This document shows positions 16,865 to 24,523 of a DNA stretch of 64,000 nucleotides, in pieces. How positions within the stretch are numbered: position 1 is the stretch's first letter; each line of letters begins with the position of its first letter. The position numbers were made by a program, and so were the translations under genes. Source of the DNA: Lachnospiraceae bacterium (GTDB taxonomy: Bacteria > Bacillota > Clostridia > Lachnospirales > Lachnospiraceae); assembly GCA_017621815.1 (NCBI GenBank), contig JAGASK010000052.1:186001-250000 (forward strand), written 5' to 3'. Below the pieces are notes generated by a model that had not been told where the DNA came from, made no database searches, and was given only the letters and a program-made list of their open reading frames with translations.

Positions 16865-17383
16865 TCATTTTTGCCGGGAAATCCCCTTCCTGCAGGCAAT
16901 GCTGTATACAATTACTGCTGCCGCCACGCCGATTATCAATCCCCCCAGTATATCCGTGGGAAAATGCACAAACAAATACATTCTGCTGAAAGCAATCACC
17001 GCCGCAAACAGCAGGGCGGCAATTCCCGCCTTCCTGTTATGCAAGAAAATTATAGTGGCCGCCGTAAATCCGTGCATGGTATGACCTGAAGGAAATGAAT
17101 ATTCGCCCGGAGGTGGAATTAGCAGGGAAACAGAAGCATCTACCTGGAAAGGCCGGGGCCTCTGCACCAGATTTTTAATGCATAAATTACCTGCAATAAA
17201 ACAGACTGCCATGGAAAGCAGCATCAATATGCCGCAGTTTCTGGTCCTCTTAAAGAAAAGAAGAACCACTGCAATTAAAATCCAGATAAGCCCGCTGTCT
17301 CCCAGCGTGGTAACGCCTATCATCAGCGGATTTAAAAAAGCATTATGCATTTCCTGTAATTTATAAAGTATTTCAAATTCCAT
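16865..17383 (-). CDS. PAP2-family membrane phosphatase, probably undecaprenyl-diphosphatase (BcrC-like)
   Basis: 172 residues with five to six membrane helices. The three PAP2 motifs are complete: KX6RP (Lys70, Arg77-Pro78), PSGHT (98-102) and SRX5HX3D (Ser133, Arg134, His140, Asp144). Length and motif context (QRPRPFQ, SFPSGHTMHGF) suit bacterial lipid-diphosphate phosphatases that recycle undecaprenyl diphosphate for peptidoglycan synthesis. Another lipid phosphate is possible. It lies upstream of metG on the same strand. Confidence 0.88.
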   Translation of the reverse strand: MEFEILYKLQEMHNAFLNPLMIGVTTLGDSGLIWILIAVVLLFFKRTRNCGILMLLSMAVCFIAGNLCIKNLVQRPRPFQVDASVSLLIPPPGEYSFPSGHTMHGFTAATIIFLHNRKAGIAALLFAAVIAFSRMYLFVHFPTDILGGLIIGVAAAVIVYSIACRKGISRQK

Positions 17384-17425
17384 TTTTCTTCTCCTTTGTA
17401 TTTATGCGCGCCTGCATCAGAAAAT

Positions 17426-18292
17426 TTACAGCCGTTTTATCATCAAACGATATTCCCGGTTATCTTCCATAACGTTTTTTTCATACGTAAATCCCAGTTT
17501 TGCAAGCAGCTTACGTGACGGAGCATTTTGCTCCTGTACCAATGCCTGTACCCTGTCAAAAAGCAGTTCTTCCTTTGCATAGTCCAGAACAGCGCTGCAC
17601 ACTTCAAAAGCATAGCCCCTTCCCTGAAAGGGAACAGCAATTACGAAACCAAGCTCCGGCAATTCATATCCTTCCCTGACACTTAACCCTGCCCTGCCGA
17701 TTATCTGCCCCGTTTCCTTCAACACCACCGTCCACATTCCAAAACCGTAAAAGCCATATACCTGCCTGATATAAGATTCCATATAGGCACGCTCTTCATC
17801 AGGATCCTGAAATAAATCTTCCATATAATAAGTAACGGAAGGTTCTTCATAAATTCTGTAAAAATCCTGCACATCCGCAACAGTGCTTTCCCTTACCTTC
17901 AGGCGTCCTGTTTCCAGAATATTCCACGGCAGACCTGCAAGCCGTCTGTAGACTTCATCATAAGACTTAAGATTAAGCTGCTGCGCATCTTCTACCGCAT
18001 ATAAAGCCTCTTTAAATGAAACCTGCCTGTTTTGTTCATGATAAAGGGCAATTACATAATATCCTTCCTCATATAAATAAAGAAATACTTCCCGGCTGTC
18101 GGCAATAAACAAAAGTTCTTCCTTCTTGTATAATTGTGCTGCCGCCTGCAGACCGGCTTCCGGATTCTCCTCAGCTTCCATAATCTTCAGTTCTATTCCT
18201 CCGGCGGTTAATTCATCCTCTATCTTCCCTCTTCTTTCAAGAAGATATTTATAATAATATGAAGTTACAGCAAATACTACACATTTAAGCAT
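17426..18292 (-). CDS. GNAT acetyltransferase with an N-terminal degenerate HAD-like region
   Basis: 288 residues. The C-terminal half (about 128-288) is a GNAT domain of the RimJ/RimL type (LKVRESTVADVQDFYRIYEEPSV, LPELGFVIAVPFQGRGYAFEV, NAPSRKLLAKLGF). The first 127 residues resemble a HAD-like phosphatase fold (LLFIADSREVFLYLYEEGYYVIALYHE) but lack the catalytic DxD, so this part is probably structural or sensory. I recall similar fusions in Lachnospiraceae. Substrate unknown. Divergent from the cyclophilin gene. Confidence 0.8.
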   Translation of the reverse strand: MLKCVVFAVTSYYYKYLLERRGKIEDELTAGGIELKIMEAEENPEAGLQAAAQLYKKEELLFIADSREVFLYLYEEGYYVIALYHEQNRQVSFKEALYAVEDAQQLNLKSYDEVYRRLAGLPWNILETGRLKVRESTVADVQDFYRIYEEPSVTYYMEDLFQDPDEERAYMESYIRQVYGFYGFGMWTVVLKETGQIIGRAGLSVREGYELPELGFVIAVPFQGRGYAFEVCSAVLDYAKEELLFDRVQALVQEQNAPSRKLLAKLGFTYEKNVMEDNREYRLMIKRL

Positions 18293-18389
18293 TGAAATGT
18301 TCCTTCACTTCCGATACAATAAACAGGCACGAGTATGTTATGATTATAATATACAACCATAAAATTGAAAAGAAGGGAAGTATACTACT

Positions 18390-18911
18390 ATGGCACAAAA
18401 TCCTGTTGTTACTTTTACCATGGAAAACGGAGATGTAATCAAAGCTGAACTTTATCCTGATATTGCCCCGATTTCCGTGAACAACTTTATCAGCTTAATC
18501 AACAAGCATTTCTATGACGGATTAATTTTTCACCGCGTTATCCGCGGCTTTATGATTCAGGGCGGCGACCCGGAAGGTACCGGCATGGGCGGTCCCGGCT
18601 ACAGCATTAAAGGTGAATTTGCCGCAAACGGCGTGGAAAATAATTTAAAACACACAGAAGGCGTGCTTTCCATGGCAAGAAGCATGATGCCCAATTCCGC
18701 AGGCTCACAGTTCTTTATTATGCATAAGAACGCCCCTCACCTTGACGGTTCCTATGCTGCTTTCGGAAAAGTCATTGAAGGCATGGAGAATGTTAACAAA
18801 ATTGCTGAAACGGCTACTGATTACTCTGACCGTCCTTTGGAAGACCAGGTTATGAAAACCGTTACGGTAGAAACCTTCGGCGAAACTTATCCTGAGCCGG
18901 AAAAATATTAG
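18390..18911 (+). CDS. Cyclophilin-type peptidyl-prolyl cis-trans isomerase
   Basis: 173-residue cytoplasmic foldase that speeds prolyl bond isomerisation. The cyclophilin signature is clear: FHRVIRGFMIQGGDPEGTG with the catalytic Arg, then SMARSMMPNSAGSQFFI and LDGSYAAFGKVIEGM. No signal peptide is present. GAAGGGAAG precedes the ATG. Monocistronic by layout, divergent from the GNAT fusion gene, and followed by 454 bases without a gene that hold a 13-bp palindrome and the symporter leader. Confidence 0.95.
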   Translation: MAQNPVVTFTMENGDVIKAELYPDIAPISVNNFISLINKHFYDGLIFHRVIRGFMIQGGDPEGTGMGGPGYSIKGEFAANGVENNLKHTEGVLSMARSMMPNSAGSQFFIMHKNAPHLDGSYAAFGKVIEGMENVNKIAETATDYSDRPLEDQVMKTVTVETFGETYPEPEKY

Positions 18912-19095
18912 GAAATGAAAAAGCAAAGCAGTGGGACATAGGTACCATGTTGTTCATATTTTGTTCACATTTAATTTAAAAAATCTTAAATTACACAACA
19001 TTCTTTAGACATTTCTGTACCTTATACTAACATCATAAGATACAAAACGGTCAACAACAAAGTAATTGATTTTTTAAATAACTTTTTCATAATAA

Positions 19096-19125
19096 ATGCC
19101 AAGTAAGCATGAGCTTACTTGGCAT
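19096..19125. repeat. Perfect 13-bp inverted repeat, possible cyclophilin terminator
   Basis: ATGCCAAGTAAGC (19096-19108) pairs with GCTTACTTGGCAT (19113-19125) around an ATGA loop. It is 185 bases after the cyclophilin stop. The T-rich stretch after it (CCTCCCTTTT) is delayed, so terminator function is likely but not certain. Confidence 0.5.
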
Positions 19126-19158
19126 CCTCCCTTTTATGAGTCTTTTATCAATTTTCTC

Positions 19159-19187
19159 TTGTGCTTTTGCACATTTTACTGTATATT
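19159..19187 (+). promoter_or_regulatory. Candidate promoter of the symporter leader
   Basis: TTGTGC (19159-19164), a 17-base spacer and TATATT (19182-19187). Weak match; it would place the start near 19194, about 45 bases before the first leader stem. Confidence 0.3.
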
Positions 19188-19237
19188 TAGAAATAGTTAA
19201 TAAAATTTTTACTGATTTTTCATTCTATGATATCCAA

Positions 19238-19327
19238 TGGGGGATGCATCATAGATGATTTTTTATTGTAAATCCCCCAATAGAAAAAATCATTCGGAGG
19301 ATTTACTGGAACGGTAAATTCTTTTTT
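19238..19327 (+). promoter_or_regulatory. Switch-like leader RNA upstream of the AGCS symporter, class not recognised
   Basis: Four pairings compete. Stem A: TGGGGGAT (19238-19245) with ATCCCCCA (19272-19279). Stem B: ATGATTTTTT (19255-19264) with AAAAAATCAT (19284-19293), which crosses stem A like a pseudoknot. Terminator: GGATTTAC (19299-19306) with GTAAATTC (19314-19321), then TTTTTT. Antiterminator: GTAAATCC (19268-19275) with the same GGATTTAC, perfect over 8 bp. Stem A shares four bases with the antiterminator, so forming stem A should favour termination. I see no glycine, lysine or T-box consensus. Confidence 0.6.
19299..19327 (+). terminator. Regulated terminator before the AGCS symporter
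   Basis: An 8-bp stem (one G-U) with a 7-base loop and a run of six T, ending 38 bases before the ATG. Its 5' arm is the target of an alternative upstream pairing. Confidence 0.65.
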
Positions 19328-19365
19328 ATTAGCCAAATATAATACAGGAACAAAGGAGAACTTTT

Positions 19366-20877
19366 ATGGAAAATGTAATGAACGCTATTGCAAACGTCAA
19401 CTCCGCCATAAACGGAGTGGTATGGGGAATTCCGATGCTGATACTGATTATCGGCACAGGTATCTACATGACTGTAGGTATGAAATTCTTCCAGATTACA
19501 AGAATTAAACATTGGATGAATGAAACCTTTCTTGCAATCTTCAAAAAGAAACACGTAACTGCCCACACAGGAAAAGGAGAATCTTCCATTTCCCAGTTCC
19601 AGGCGCTTTCCACTGCACTTGCCGCTACCATTGGCGTAGGTAATATTGCCGGCGTTGCAGGCGCAATTATTACAGGAGGAGCCGGCGCCGTATTCTGGAT
19701 GTGGCTTTCCGCCCTGTTTGGAATGATGACAAACTATTCCGAAAATGTGCTTGGTATTTTTTACCGCCGCAAAAACGCAAAAGATGAATGGTCAGGCGGC
19801 GCCATGTATTACTTGCAGGACGGTCTTAAGAATAAAAAAGTAATCGGCGTTTTGGCGAAGCCCCTGGCAATTTTATTTGCTGTTTTCTGTGTACTTGCTT
19901 CTTTTGGTATCGGCAACATGACACAGGTTCATGAAATTGCAAGCTCCCTGCAGGATACCTTCAGCATTCCGCCCCTTGCAACCGGAATTATCATTGCAGT
20001 AGTTGCAGCTCTTGTTATCTTAGGCGGAATTAAGGCAATCGGCAACGTGGCAGAAAAAATTGTTCCTTTTATGGCATGTGCTTACATACTTGGCACTATT
20101 ATCGTATTGATATTGAATTTCAAGTCCATTCCTTCTGTGTTCGGAGCAATTTTCTCCAATGCTTTCGGTCTTCGTCCCATTGCAGGCGCTACCGTAGGTA
20201 TGATGATCAAACAGGCAATGACCATGGGCTTTAAGCGCGGTGTATTCTCCAACGAAGCGGGCCTTGGTTCCTCCGTTATGGTACATTCCGCTTCCAATGT
20301 AAAGGAGCCTATTGTCCAGGGCATGTGGGGAATTTTTGAAGTATTCTTTGATACAATTGTAGTCTGCACACTGACAGCATTTACCGTACTCTGCTCCGGT
20401 CTTGTAGATTTGGAAACAGGCGAAATTCTCACCGCTTCCACCGGCGCTTCCTTAGTAAGCGAAGCCTTATCTGAGGGACTTGGTTCTCTTGCAGGCGGCT
20501 TTGTTGCAATTGCTGTCTGCTTATTTGCCTTTACTACAGTGCTTGGATGGTCCTTCTATGGCACCAAATCCTGTGAGTACCTGTTCGGAACAAAAGCTAC
20601 CATTGTTTACAAAGTTATCTTTGTTGTCTGCATTATATTCGGCGCCACAATGAGCTTTGACCTTGCATGGGCAATCGCGGATACATTAAATGCATTAATG
20701 GCTATTCCTAACTTAATCGGCGTTCTGTGCCTGTCCGGTACGGTATTTGCCATTACAAGGAATTATACGGAACGTAAAATTACCAAAACCAATCCAAATG
20801 CGAAACCCATGCTTTCCTTCGACCCTGCTATTCAGGAAATGCAGGAAAAGGCTATGGCAGAAGAAGAACAGCAATAA
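19366..20877 (+). CDS. Sodium:alanine/glycine symporter (AGCS family)
   Basis: 503-residue inner-membrane transporter with about eleven helices, importing alanine or glycine with Na+. Family signatures are clear: NSAINGVVWGIPMLILIIGTGIYM at the start, SISQFQALSTALAATIGVGNIAGVA, then FKRGVFSNEAGLGSS and GWSFYGTKSCEYLFG. AAAGGAG precedes the ATG. The leader upstream suggests control by transcription termination. The amino acid cannot be fixed from sequence, since relatives carry alanine, glycine or glutamine. Confidence 0.95.
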   Translation: MENVMNAIANVNSAINGVVWGIPMLILIIGTGIYMTVGMKFFQITRIKHWMNETFLAIFKKKHVTAHTGKGESSISQFQALSTALAATIGVGNIAGVAGAIITGGAGAVFWMWLSALFGMMTNYSENVLGIFYRRKNAKDEWSGGAMYYLQDGLKNKKVIGVLAKPLAILFAVFCVLASFGIGNMTQVHEIASSLQDTFSIPPLATGIIIAVVAALVILGGIKAIGNVAEKIVPFMACAYILGTIIVLILNFKSIPSVFGAIFSNAFGLRPIAGATVGMMIKQAMTMGFKRGVFSNEAGLGSSVMVHSASNVKEPIVQGMWGIFEVFFDTIVVCTLTAFTVLCSGLVDLETGEILTASTGASLVSEALSEGLGSLAGGFVAIAVCLFAFTTVLGWSFYGTKSCEYLFGTKATIVYKVIFVVCIIFGATMSFDLAWAIADTLNALMAIPNLIGVLCLSGTVFAITRNYTERKITKTNPNAKPMLSFDPAIQEMQEKAMAEEEQQ

Positions 20878-20883
20878 ATTAAC

Positions 20884-20919
20884 AAAGAAGGGTTCCCTGA
20901 AAACAAGGAACCCTTCTTT
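20884..20919. terminator. Strong bidirectional terminator after the AGCS symporter
   Basis: AAAGAAGGGTTCC (20884-20896) pairs perfectly over 13 bp with GGAACCCTTCTTT (20907-20919). It lies between converging genes and can serve both. Confidence 0.88.
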
Positions 20920-20950
20920 AATACATTTGCTTTATATCATTTCTTATTAT

Positions 20951-21778
20951 TTACTTCATCCATGTAAAATCATTATTGCCGCTGTTATCAGAAGTAAACT
21001 GAAGGGGCTGCTGCAGCTGCTGTTCCTTCATCTTCTGTATTGCACATCCGATAATCAGCAAAGAAAGCCCGAAATTAATAACAAAGAAAAACGGAATATC
21101 AAAAGGCAGGAAAGATACAGCTGCCTTTATAATAAGCGGCAGCGTTCTGCTGTAAACTCCGAGAAGATACAACTGCCCGAAGGTAAGCTGATATTTCATG
21201 CAGGATGCCACTATCATTCCAATCAATGCCACAAATAAAACTCCGAAGAAAAACAGCGCTGTCATCCAGATAAACATAAATACCATAACTACTGCAACGC
21301 CTACATAAATAAACGGTATCCAGCCCATTACATCTTCTTTGCTCAGTTCGAAATCTATGTCTGAAAAGTAAAGTTCTTGCACCTGTCCATTACTCTTCGC
21401 AATCATTTTCTCTGAATCCATTAAAATAACCGTAGAATAATCATACAGATACGGCTTCATTTCTTCTGCACTGTAGAAGAAATACTGGGGGTCTGTATCA
21501 ATATAAACATATTTATCATCCTGTTCAAATTCAATAACATCGTCCACCCACAAATAGCCGTCTGATAATTCAAAGTCCGGTATTCCTTCTTCAAACACTT
21601 CCTTTATATTTTCTGAGCCCAGCTGGGACACCACAAAGGGTGCTAATATTGTAATTACAAAATAAATCAGCATGAGCAAAACGGCAAATCCGAATACTTT
21701 AGATTTTCTGTTTTTTAAAAACTCTTTATAGCTTTGAAAACTGTAAACGGATAAAGCCATCTCCTTAAATACATTCAT
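20951..21778 (-). CDS. DUF1189-family membrane protein
   Basis: 275 residues. The N-terminus (VYSFQSYKEFLKNRKSKVFGFAVLLMLIYFV) and the C-terminal block of four helices with FGQLYLLGVYSRTLPLIIKA match DUF1189 membrane proteins. An extracytoplasmic loop of about 100 residues follows the first helix. Function unknown. Twelve bases separate it from the upstream 164-residue membrane protein gene, so the two form an operon. Confidence 0.75.
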   Translation of the reverse strand: MNVFKEMALSVYSFQSYKEFLKNRKSKVFGFAVLLMLIYFVITILAPFVVSQLGSENIKEVFEEGIPDFELSDGYLWVDDVIEFEQDDKYVYIDTDPQYFFYSAEEMKPYLYDYSTVILMDSEKMIAKSNGQVQELYFSDIDFELSKEDVMGWIPFIYVGVAVVMVFMFIWMTALFFFGVLFVALIGMIVASCMKYQLTFGQLYLLGVYSRTLPLIIKAAVSFLPFDIPFFFVINFGLSLLIIGCAIQKMKEQQLQQPLQFTSDNSGNNDFTWMK

Positions 21779-21790
21779 ATGCTTTCCTCC

Positions 21791-22285
21791 TTAAAGGCCT
21801 GCTGCCATAAATGCCAAAGCGAATATCAGCGCCCAGAAAAGAATAAGAACCACTAAGTTAAGAATTACTCTGACAGCTATATTCATCTTTTTATTGCATG
21901 ATAAAGATGTTGTAATGGTAACACCTGCAGCTGCCAGAAATACTCCCAGAACGCCGTTGAGGATATTAATACAATGCAGCACTATAAATATGTAAGCCCA
22001 TACAGGCAGTTTAACCGGTACATAATCTTCTCCTGTAGCACAGTCCTTATTATCAATTACCAACTGCGGAGTTCCCATACTGCGGACAATCAGAAGAGCT
22101 GTCTTTGTTCCCACCGGAACTTCATATTCCGTATGAACCAATCCTGTTTTCTTCTTGTACTTTCTCAGTTTCAGTTCCTCTCCGTTGACCAGCAGCTTAT
22201 AGCTGCCTTTCAATGCCACATCATATGACTGTTCATCAATTTTTACATTCCATTGTTTACTCACTGTCTTTTCCTCCCTTGACAC
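21791..22285 (-). CDS. Hypothetical membrane protein with N-terminal beta-rich domain
   Basis: 164 residues. Residues 1-90 look like a small soluble beta domain (WNVKIDEQSYDVALKGSYKLLVNGEELKL), somewhat like sequences that hold a hydrophobic ligand or bind phosphopeptides. Two or three helices follow (about 92-160). I do not recognise the family. It is co-directional with and 12 bases before the DUF1189 gene, so the two may work together at the membrane. Confidence 0.65.
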   Translation of the reverse strand: MSREEKTVSKQWNVKIDEQSYDVALKGSYKLLVNGEELKLRKYKKKTGLVHTEYEVPVGTKTALLIVRSMGTPQLVIDNKDCATGEDYVPVKLPVWAYIFIVLHCINILNGVLGVFLAAAGVTITTSLSCNKKMNIAVRVILNLVVLILFWALIFALAFMAAGL

Positions 22286-22395
22286 AATTTTTTGTATAGA
22301 TTGGGCTGATTCCCAACGATTTTTATTATAACTTATTTTATCCGAAAAAGAAACCGTAATTACAAATATCTTTCATACCGATTTTCAATGCTTTT

Positions 22396-23301
22396 TCATT
22401 CTTCCACTGACGGTATCCTTATTTCCAGGGCCTGCCTGCAATTTTGAATCATAACCTCTTTATGCCTGCCGCCAAACTCTCCGTCTAAAGTCCATGCCAC
22501 TTCTTCTCCTGAAGTAATTCTAAGAGAAGAGGTTTTAAAGCAATACATTAAATCCGTATTAATATTTCTGTTTAGAAGCGCTGCCATAATCGTATTCAGT
22601 TCAACCGGATTGGCGGGCCGCTTTATCAGGGTTACTTCAAATTCACCGTCATCCAGCTGCACATACTTCCCCGTAATTTTTTTAAAGCCGCCTACGGAAA
22701 TGGAATTGGTAATCATGCCGAATATAAAGTCCCCTTCTATCTCCTGACCATCATATTCTATCTTGACCGGATATGACTTGATATTGGAAATACGCTTCAT
22801 TCCCTCCAATATGTATGCCAGGTGTCCCAGAACATTTTTGATATCCTGCCTGGTTTCATAGGAAACATCCGTAAACAGCCCGAATGCAGCAATATAAACA
22901 AAATAATCGTCATTAAAGCGTCCTACATCACAGGCAAAGTTCCTGCCATCTACAACAACTCTTGCCGCCTGCGCCATATTCCCCGGAATATGCAGGCTGC
23001 CTGCAAAATCATTGGTACTTCCCGCCGGTACATAACCGATAGGAAGCCTCTTTTCGCATTGCATCATGCCGGTTACCACTTCATCTAAAGTCCCGTCACC
23101 TCCGCTGCAGGCAATAATATCATAATACCCAAGCTTTCTTTCTGTCACAGCCTTAATGCCGTCGCCTCTTGCCTGGGTGGGATACGCCGTCACCTCATAT
23201 CCCGCTTTTACAAAAATATCTATCATATCCAGAAGGTTACTCCTGATTTGCGCTTTACCTGCCCTTGGATTATAAATAAAAAGCATTTTCTTTTTTTCCA
23301 T
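22396..23301 (-). CDS. Diacylglycerol kinase-family lipid kinase (DgkB/YegS type)
   Basis: 301 residues from the ATG at 23301, which has GGAG 7 bases upstream; the earlier ATG falls in the preceding terminator. Phosphorylates diacylglycerol or a related lipid. The kinase motifs are IYNPRAGKA at the start, CSGGDGTLDEVVTGM (nucleotide-binding GGDGT) and GYVPAGSTNDFAGSL. The C-terminus ends with WTLDGEFGGRHKEV, the conserved LDGE element. Likely returns diacylglycerol from teichoic-acid synthesis to phospholipid. Directly downstream of the crh gene. Confidence 0.92.
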   Translation of the reverse strand: MEKKKMLFIYNPRAGKAQIRSNLLDMIDIFVKAGYEVTAYPTQARGDGIKAVTERKLGYYDIIACSGGDGTLDEVVTGMMQCEKRLPIGYVPAGSTNDFAGSLHIPGNMAQAARVVVDGRNFACDVGRFNDDYFVYIAAFGLFTDVSYETRQDIKNVLGHLAYILEGMKRISNIKSYPVKIEYDGQEIEGDFIFGMITNSISVGGFKKITGKYVQLDDGEFEVTLIKRPANPVELNTIMAALLNRNINTDLMYCFKTSSLRITSGEEVAWTLDGEFGGRHKEVMIQNCRQALEIRIPSVEE

Positions 23302-23314
23302 ATTTTTCTCCACT

Positions 23315-23341
23315 AAAAAGCGCCCCACAAAAGTGCGGCGC
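23315..23341 (-). terminator. Intrinsic terminator of the crh-like gene
   Basis: Minus-strand GCGCCGCAC pairs with GTGGGGCGC (one mismatch) around TTTT and is followed by TTTTTAG. It ends the hprK-to-crh cluster. Confidence 0.8.
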
Positions 23342-23350
23342 CCGATATTC

Positions 23351-23611
23351 TTATTCAGTTTTACCGCTCAGATAATCACTGATATGCGCAACCGCTTCCT
23401 GCTCATCCTGTCCATCCGCAACTACTGTAACGGTTTCCCCCGGATTCAGCACCAGGCTCATCATACCCATGATGCTTTTGGCATTTACCTTTTTACCTTC
23501 AGCCATAAGATATATGCTGCTCTCATGTCTGCTTGCTATCTGCACCAGCATGGCAATCGGCCTTGCATCCAAATCTCCTGCCATCTTAATCGCAACCGGC
23601 TTTTCTATCAT
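23351..23611 (-). CDS. crh: HPr-like protein of Crh type (position 15 is Asp, Ser46 kept)
   Basis: 86 residues from the ATG at 23611 with GGAGGAG just upstream; an in-frame ATG 42 bases earlier lies in whiA. The fold is HPr, but the phosphotransfer His15 is Asp (DLDARP, with Arg17 kept), so it cannot carry sugar-PTS phosphate. Ser46 is intact in NAKSIMGMMSL, the site phosphorylated by HPr kinase. This is the pattern of Crh in Bacillus, which has Gln at 15, a co-regulator of carbon catabolite control with CcpA. whiA next door matches the Bacillus order. Confidence 0.88.
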   Translation of the reverse strand: MIEKPVAIKMAGDLDARPIAMLVQIASRHESSIYLMAEGKKVNAKSIMGMMSLVLNPGETVTVVADGQDEQEAVAHISDYLSGKTE

Positions 23612-23624
23612 AATATCTCCTCCT

Positions 23625-24497
23625 TTAGGCTCTGATTTTATCAGCCATTTCACTCAACTTTCGCAATCTATGGTTTACACCGGATTTTCCTACCGGTGGA
23701 TTTAAGTAACCACCCAATTCCTGAAGGGAGCTTTCCGGATGAGACAGTCTGACTAAAGCCATTTCCCGAAGATTATCGGGAAGACCCGAAAGTCCCAAAT
23801 GCTTTTGCAGCAAACGAATATCCTCTATCTGCTTGCTTGCCGCATTTACTGTCTTTGTAATATTAGCAGTTTCGCAGTTCACCTGTCTGTTAATTGAATT
23901 GCGCATTTCCTTCTCTATCCTTAGATTTTCCAAATTCATCAAGGATAAATGCGCCCCCATTACATTCAATAAATCAACAATTCCTGCGCCTTCCTTCAGA
24001 TACACAACATGATACTTCTTACGCCTAACTATTTTAGCTTCCAATTCAAAACTACGCAGAACTTCTTTTATTTGTAATGCCTGTTTCTCAAATTCGCATA
24101 CAAACTCAAGATGATATCCCTTCTGCGGGTCACTCATAGAACCGACGCATAAAAAAGCGCCTCTTAAATAAGCACGCCTGCAGCAGCTGTTTTTAATCAG
24201 TAAGGGACTCACTCCCTCCTGAAGCATTTTAACCTGTTTGTCCCCGTCAAACACCTTAACTGCCTGAAGCACTTTTTCTATATCAGTACTTATAATAAAG
24301 GTTTTTTTCAATAATGTAAAGTACTTTCTGTGTGCGGCTTCATTTTCCGCATGCAGGATAATTTCATTTTCCCCGTTTTCATTTTTGGAAATCCTGCATC
24401 CGAAATGTATAATCGCTGCCATTTCTGCCAGCTGGCAATGCCTTGAGCCCGGAATTACTCTCTCCAGCTCACTCTTTACTTCCATTGAAAATGACAT
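23625..24497 (-). CDS. whiA: WhiA-family DNA-binding protein
   Basis: 290 residues, slightly short for the family (about 310). It combines a LAGLIDADG-endonuclease-like N-terminal region without nuclease function (about 1-200, CCRRAYLRGAFLCVGSMSDPQKGYHLEF) and a C-terminal helix-turn-helix (about 210-285, RLSHPESSLQELGGYLNPPVGKSGVNHRLRKL). In other Gram-positive bacteria WhiA affects cell division and chromosome segregation. It sits between rapZ and crh as in Bacillus, but the usual yvcK (glmR) gene is absent from the cluster. Confidence 0.95.
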   Translation of the reverse strand: MSFSMEVKSELERVIPGSRHCQLAEMAAIIHFGCRISKNENGENEIILHAENEAAHRKYFTLLKKTFIISTDIEKVLQAVKVFDGDKQVKMLQEGVSPLLIKNSCCRRAYLRGAFLCVGSMSDPQKGYHLEFVCEFEKQALQIKEVLRSFELEAKIVRRKKYHVVYLKEGAGIVDLLNVMGAHLSLMNLENLRIEKEMRNSINRQVNCETANITKTVNAASKQIEDIRLLQKHLGLSGLPDNLREMALVRLSHPESSLQELGGYLNPPVGKSGVNHRLRKLSEMADKIRA

Positions 24498-24523
24498 AAT
24501 ACCTACCTTTTATTCTTCTGCGC

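Noticed and set aside
19238-19327. Glycine riboswitch in the symporter leader
   Set aside because: Expected because AGCS genes often follow glycine riboswitches, but the conserved glycine aptamer core sequences are not present.
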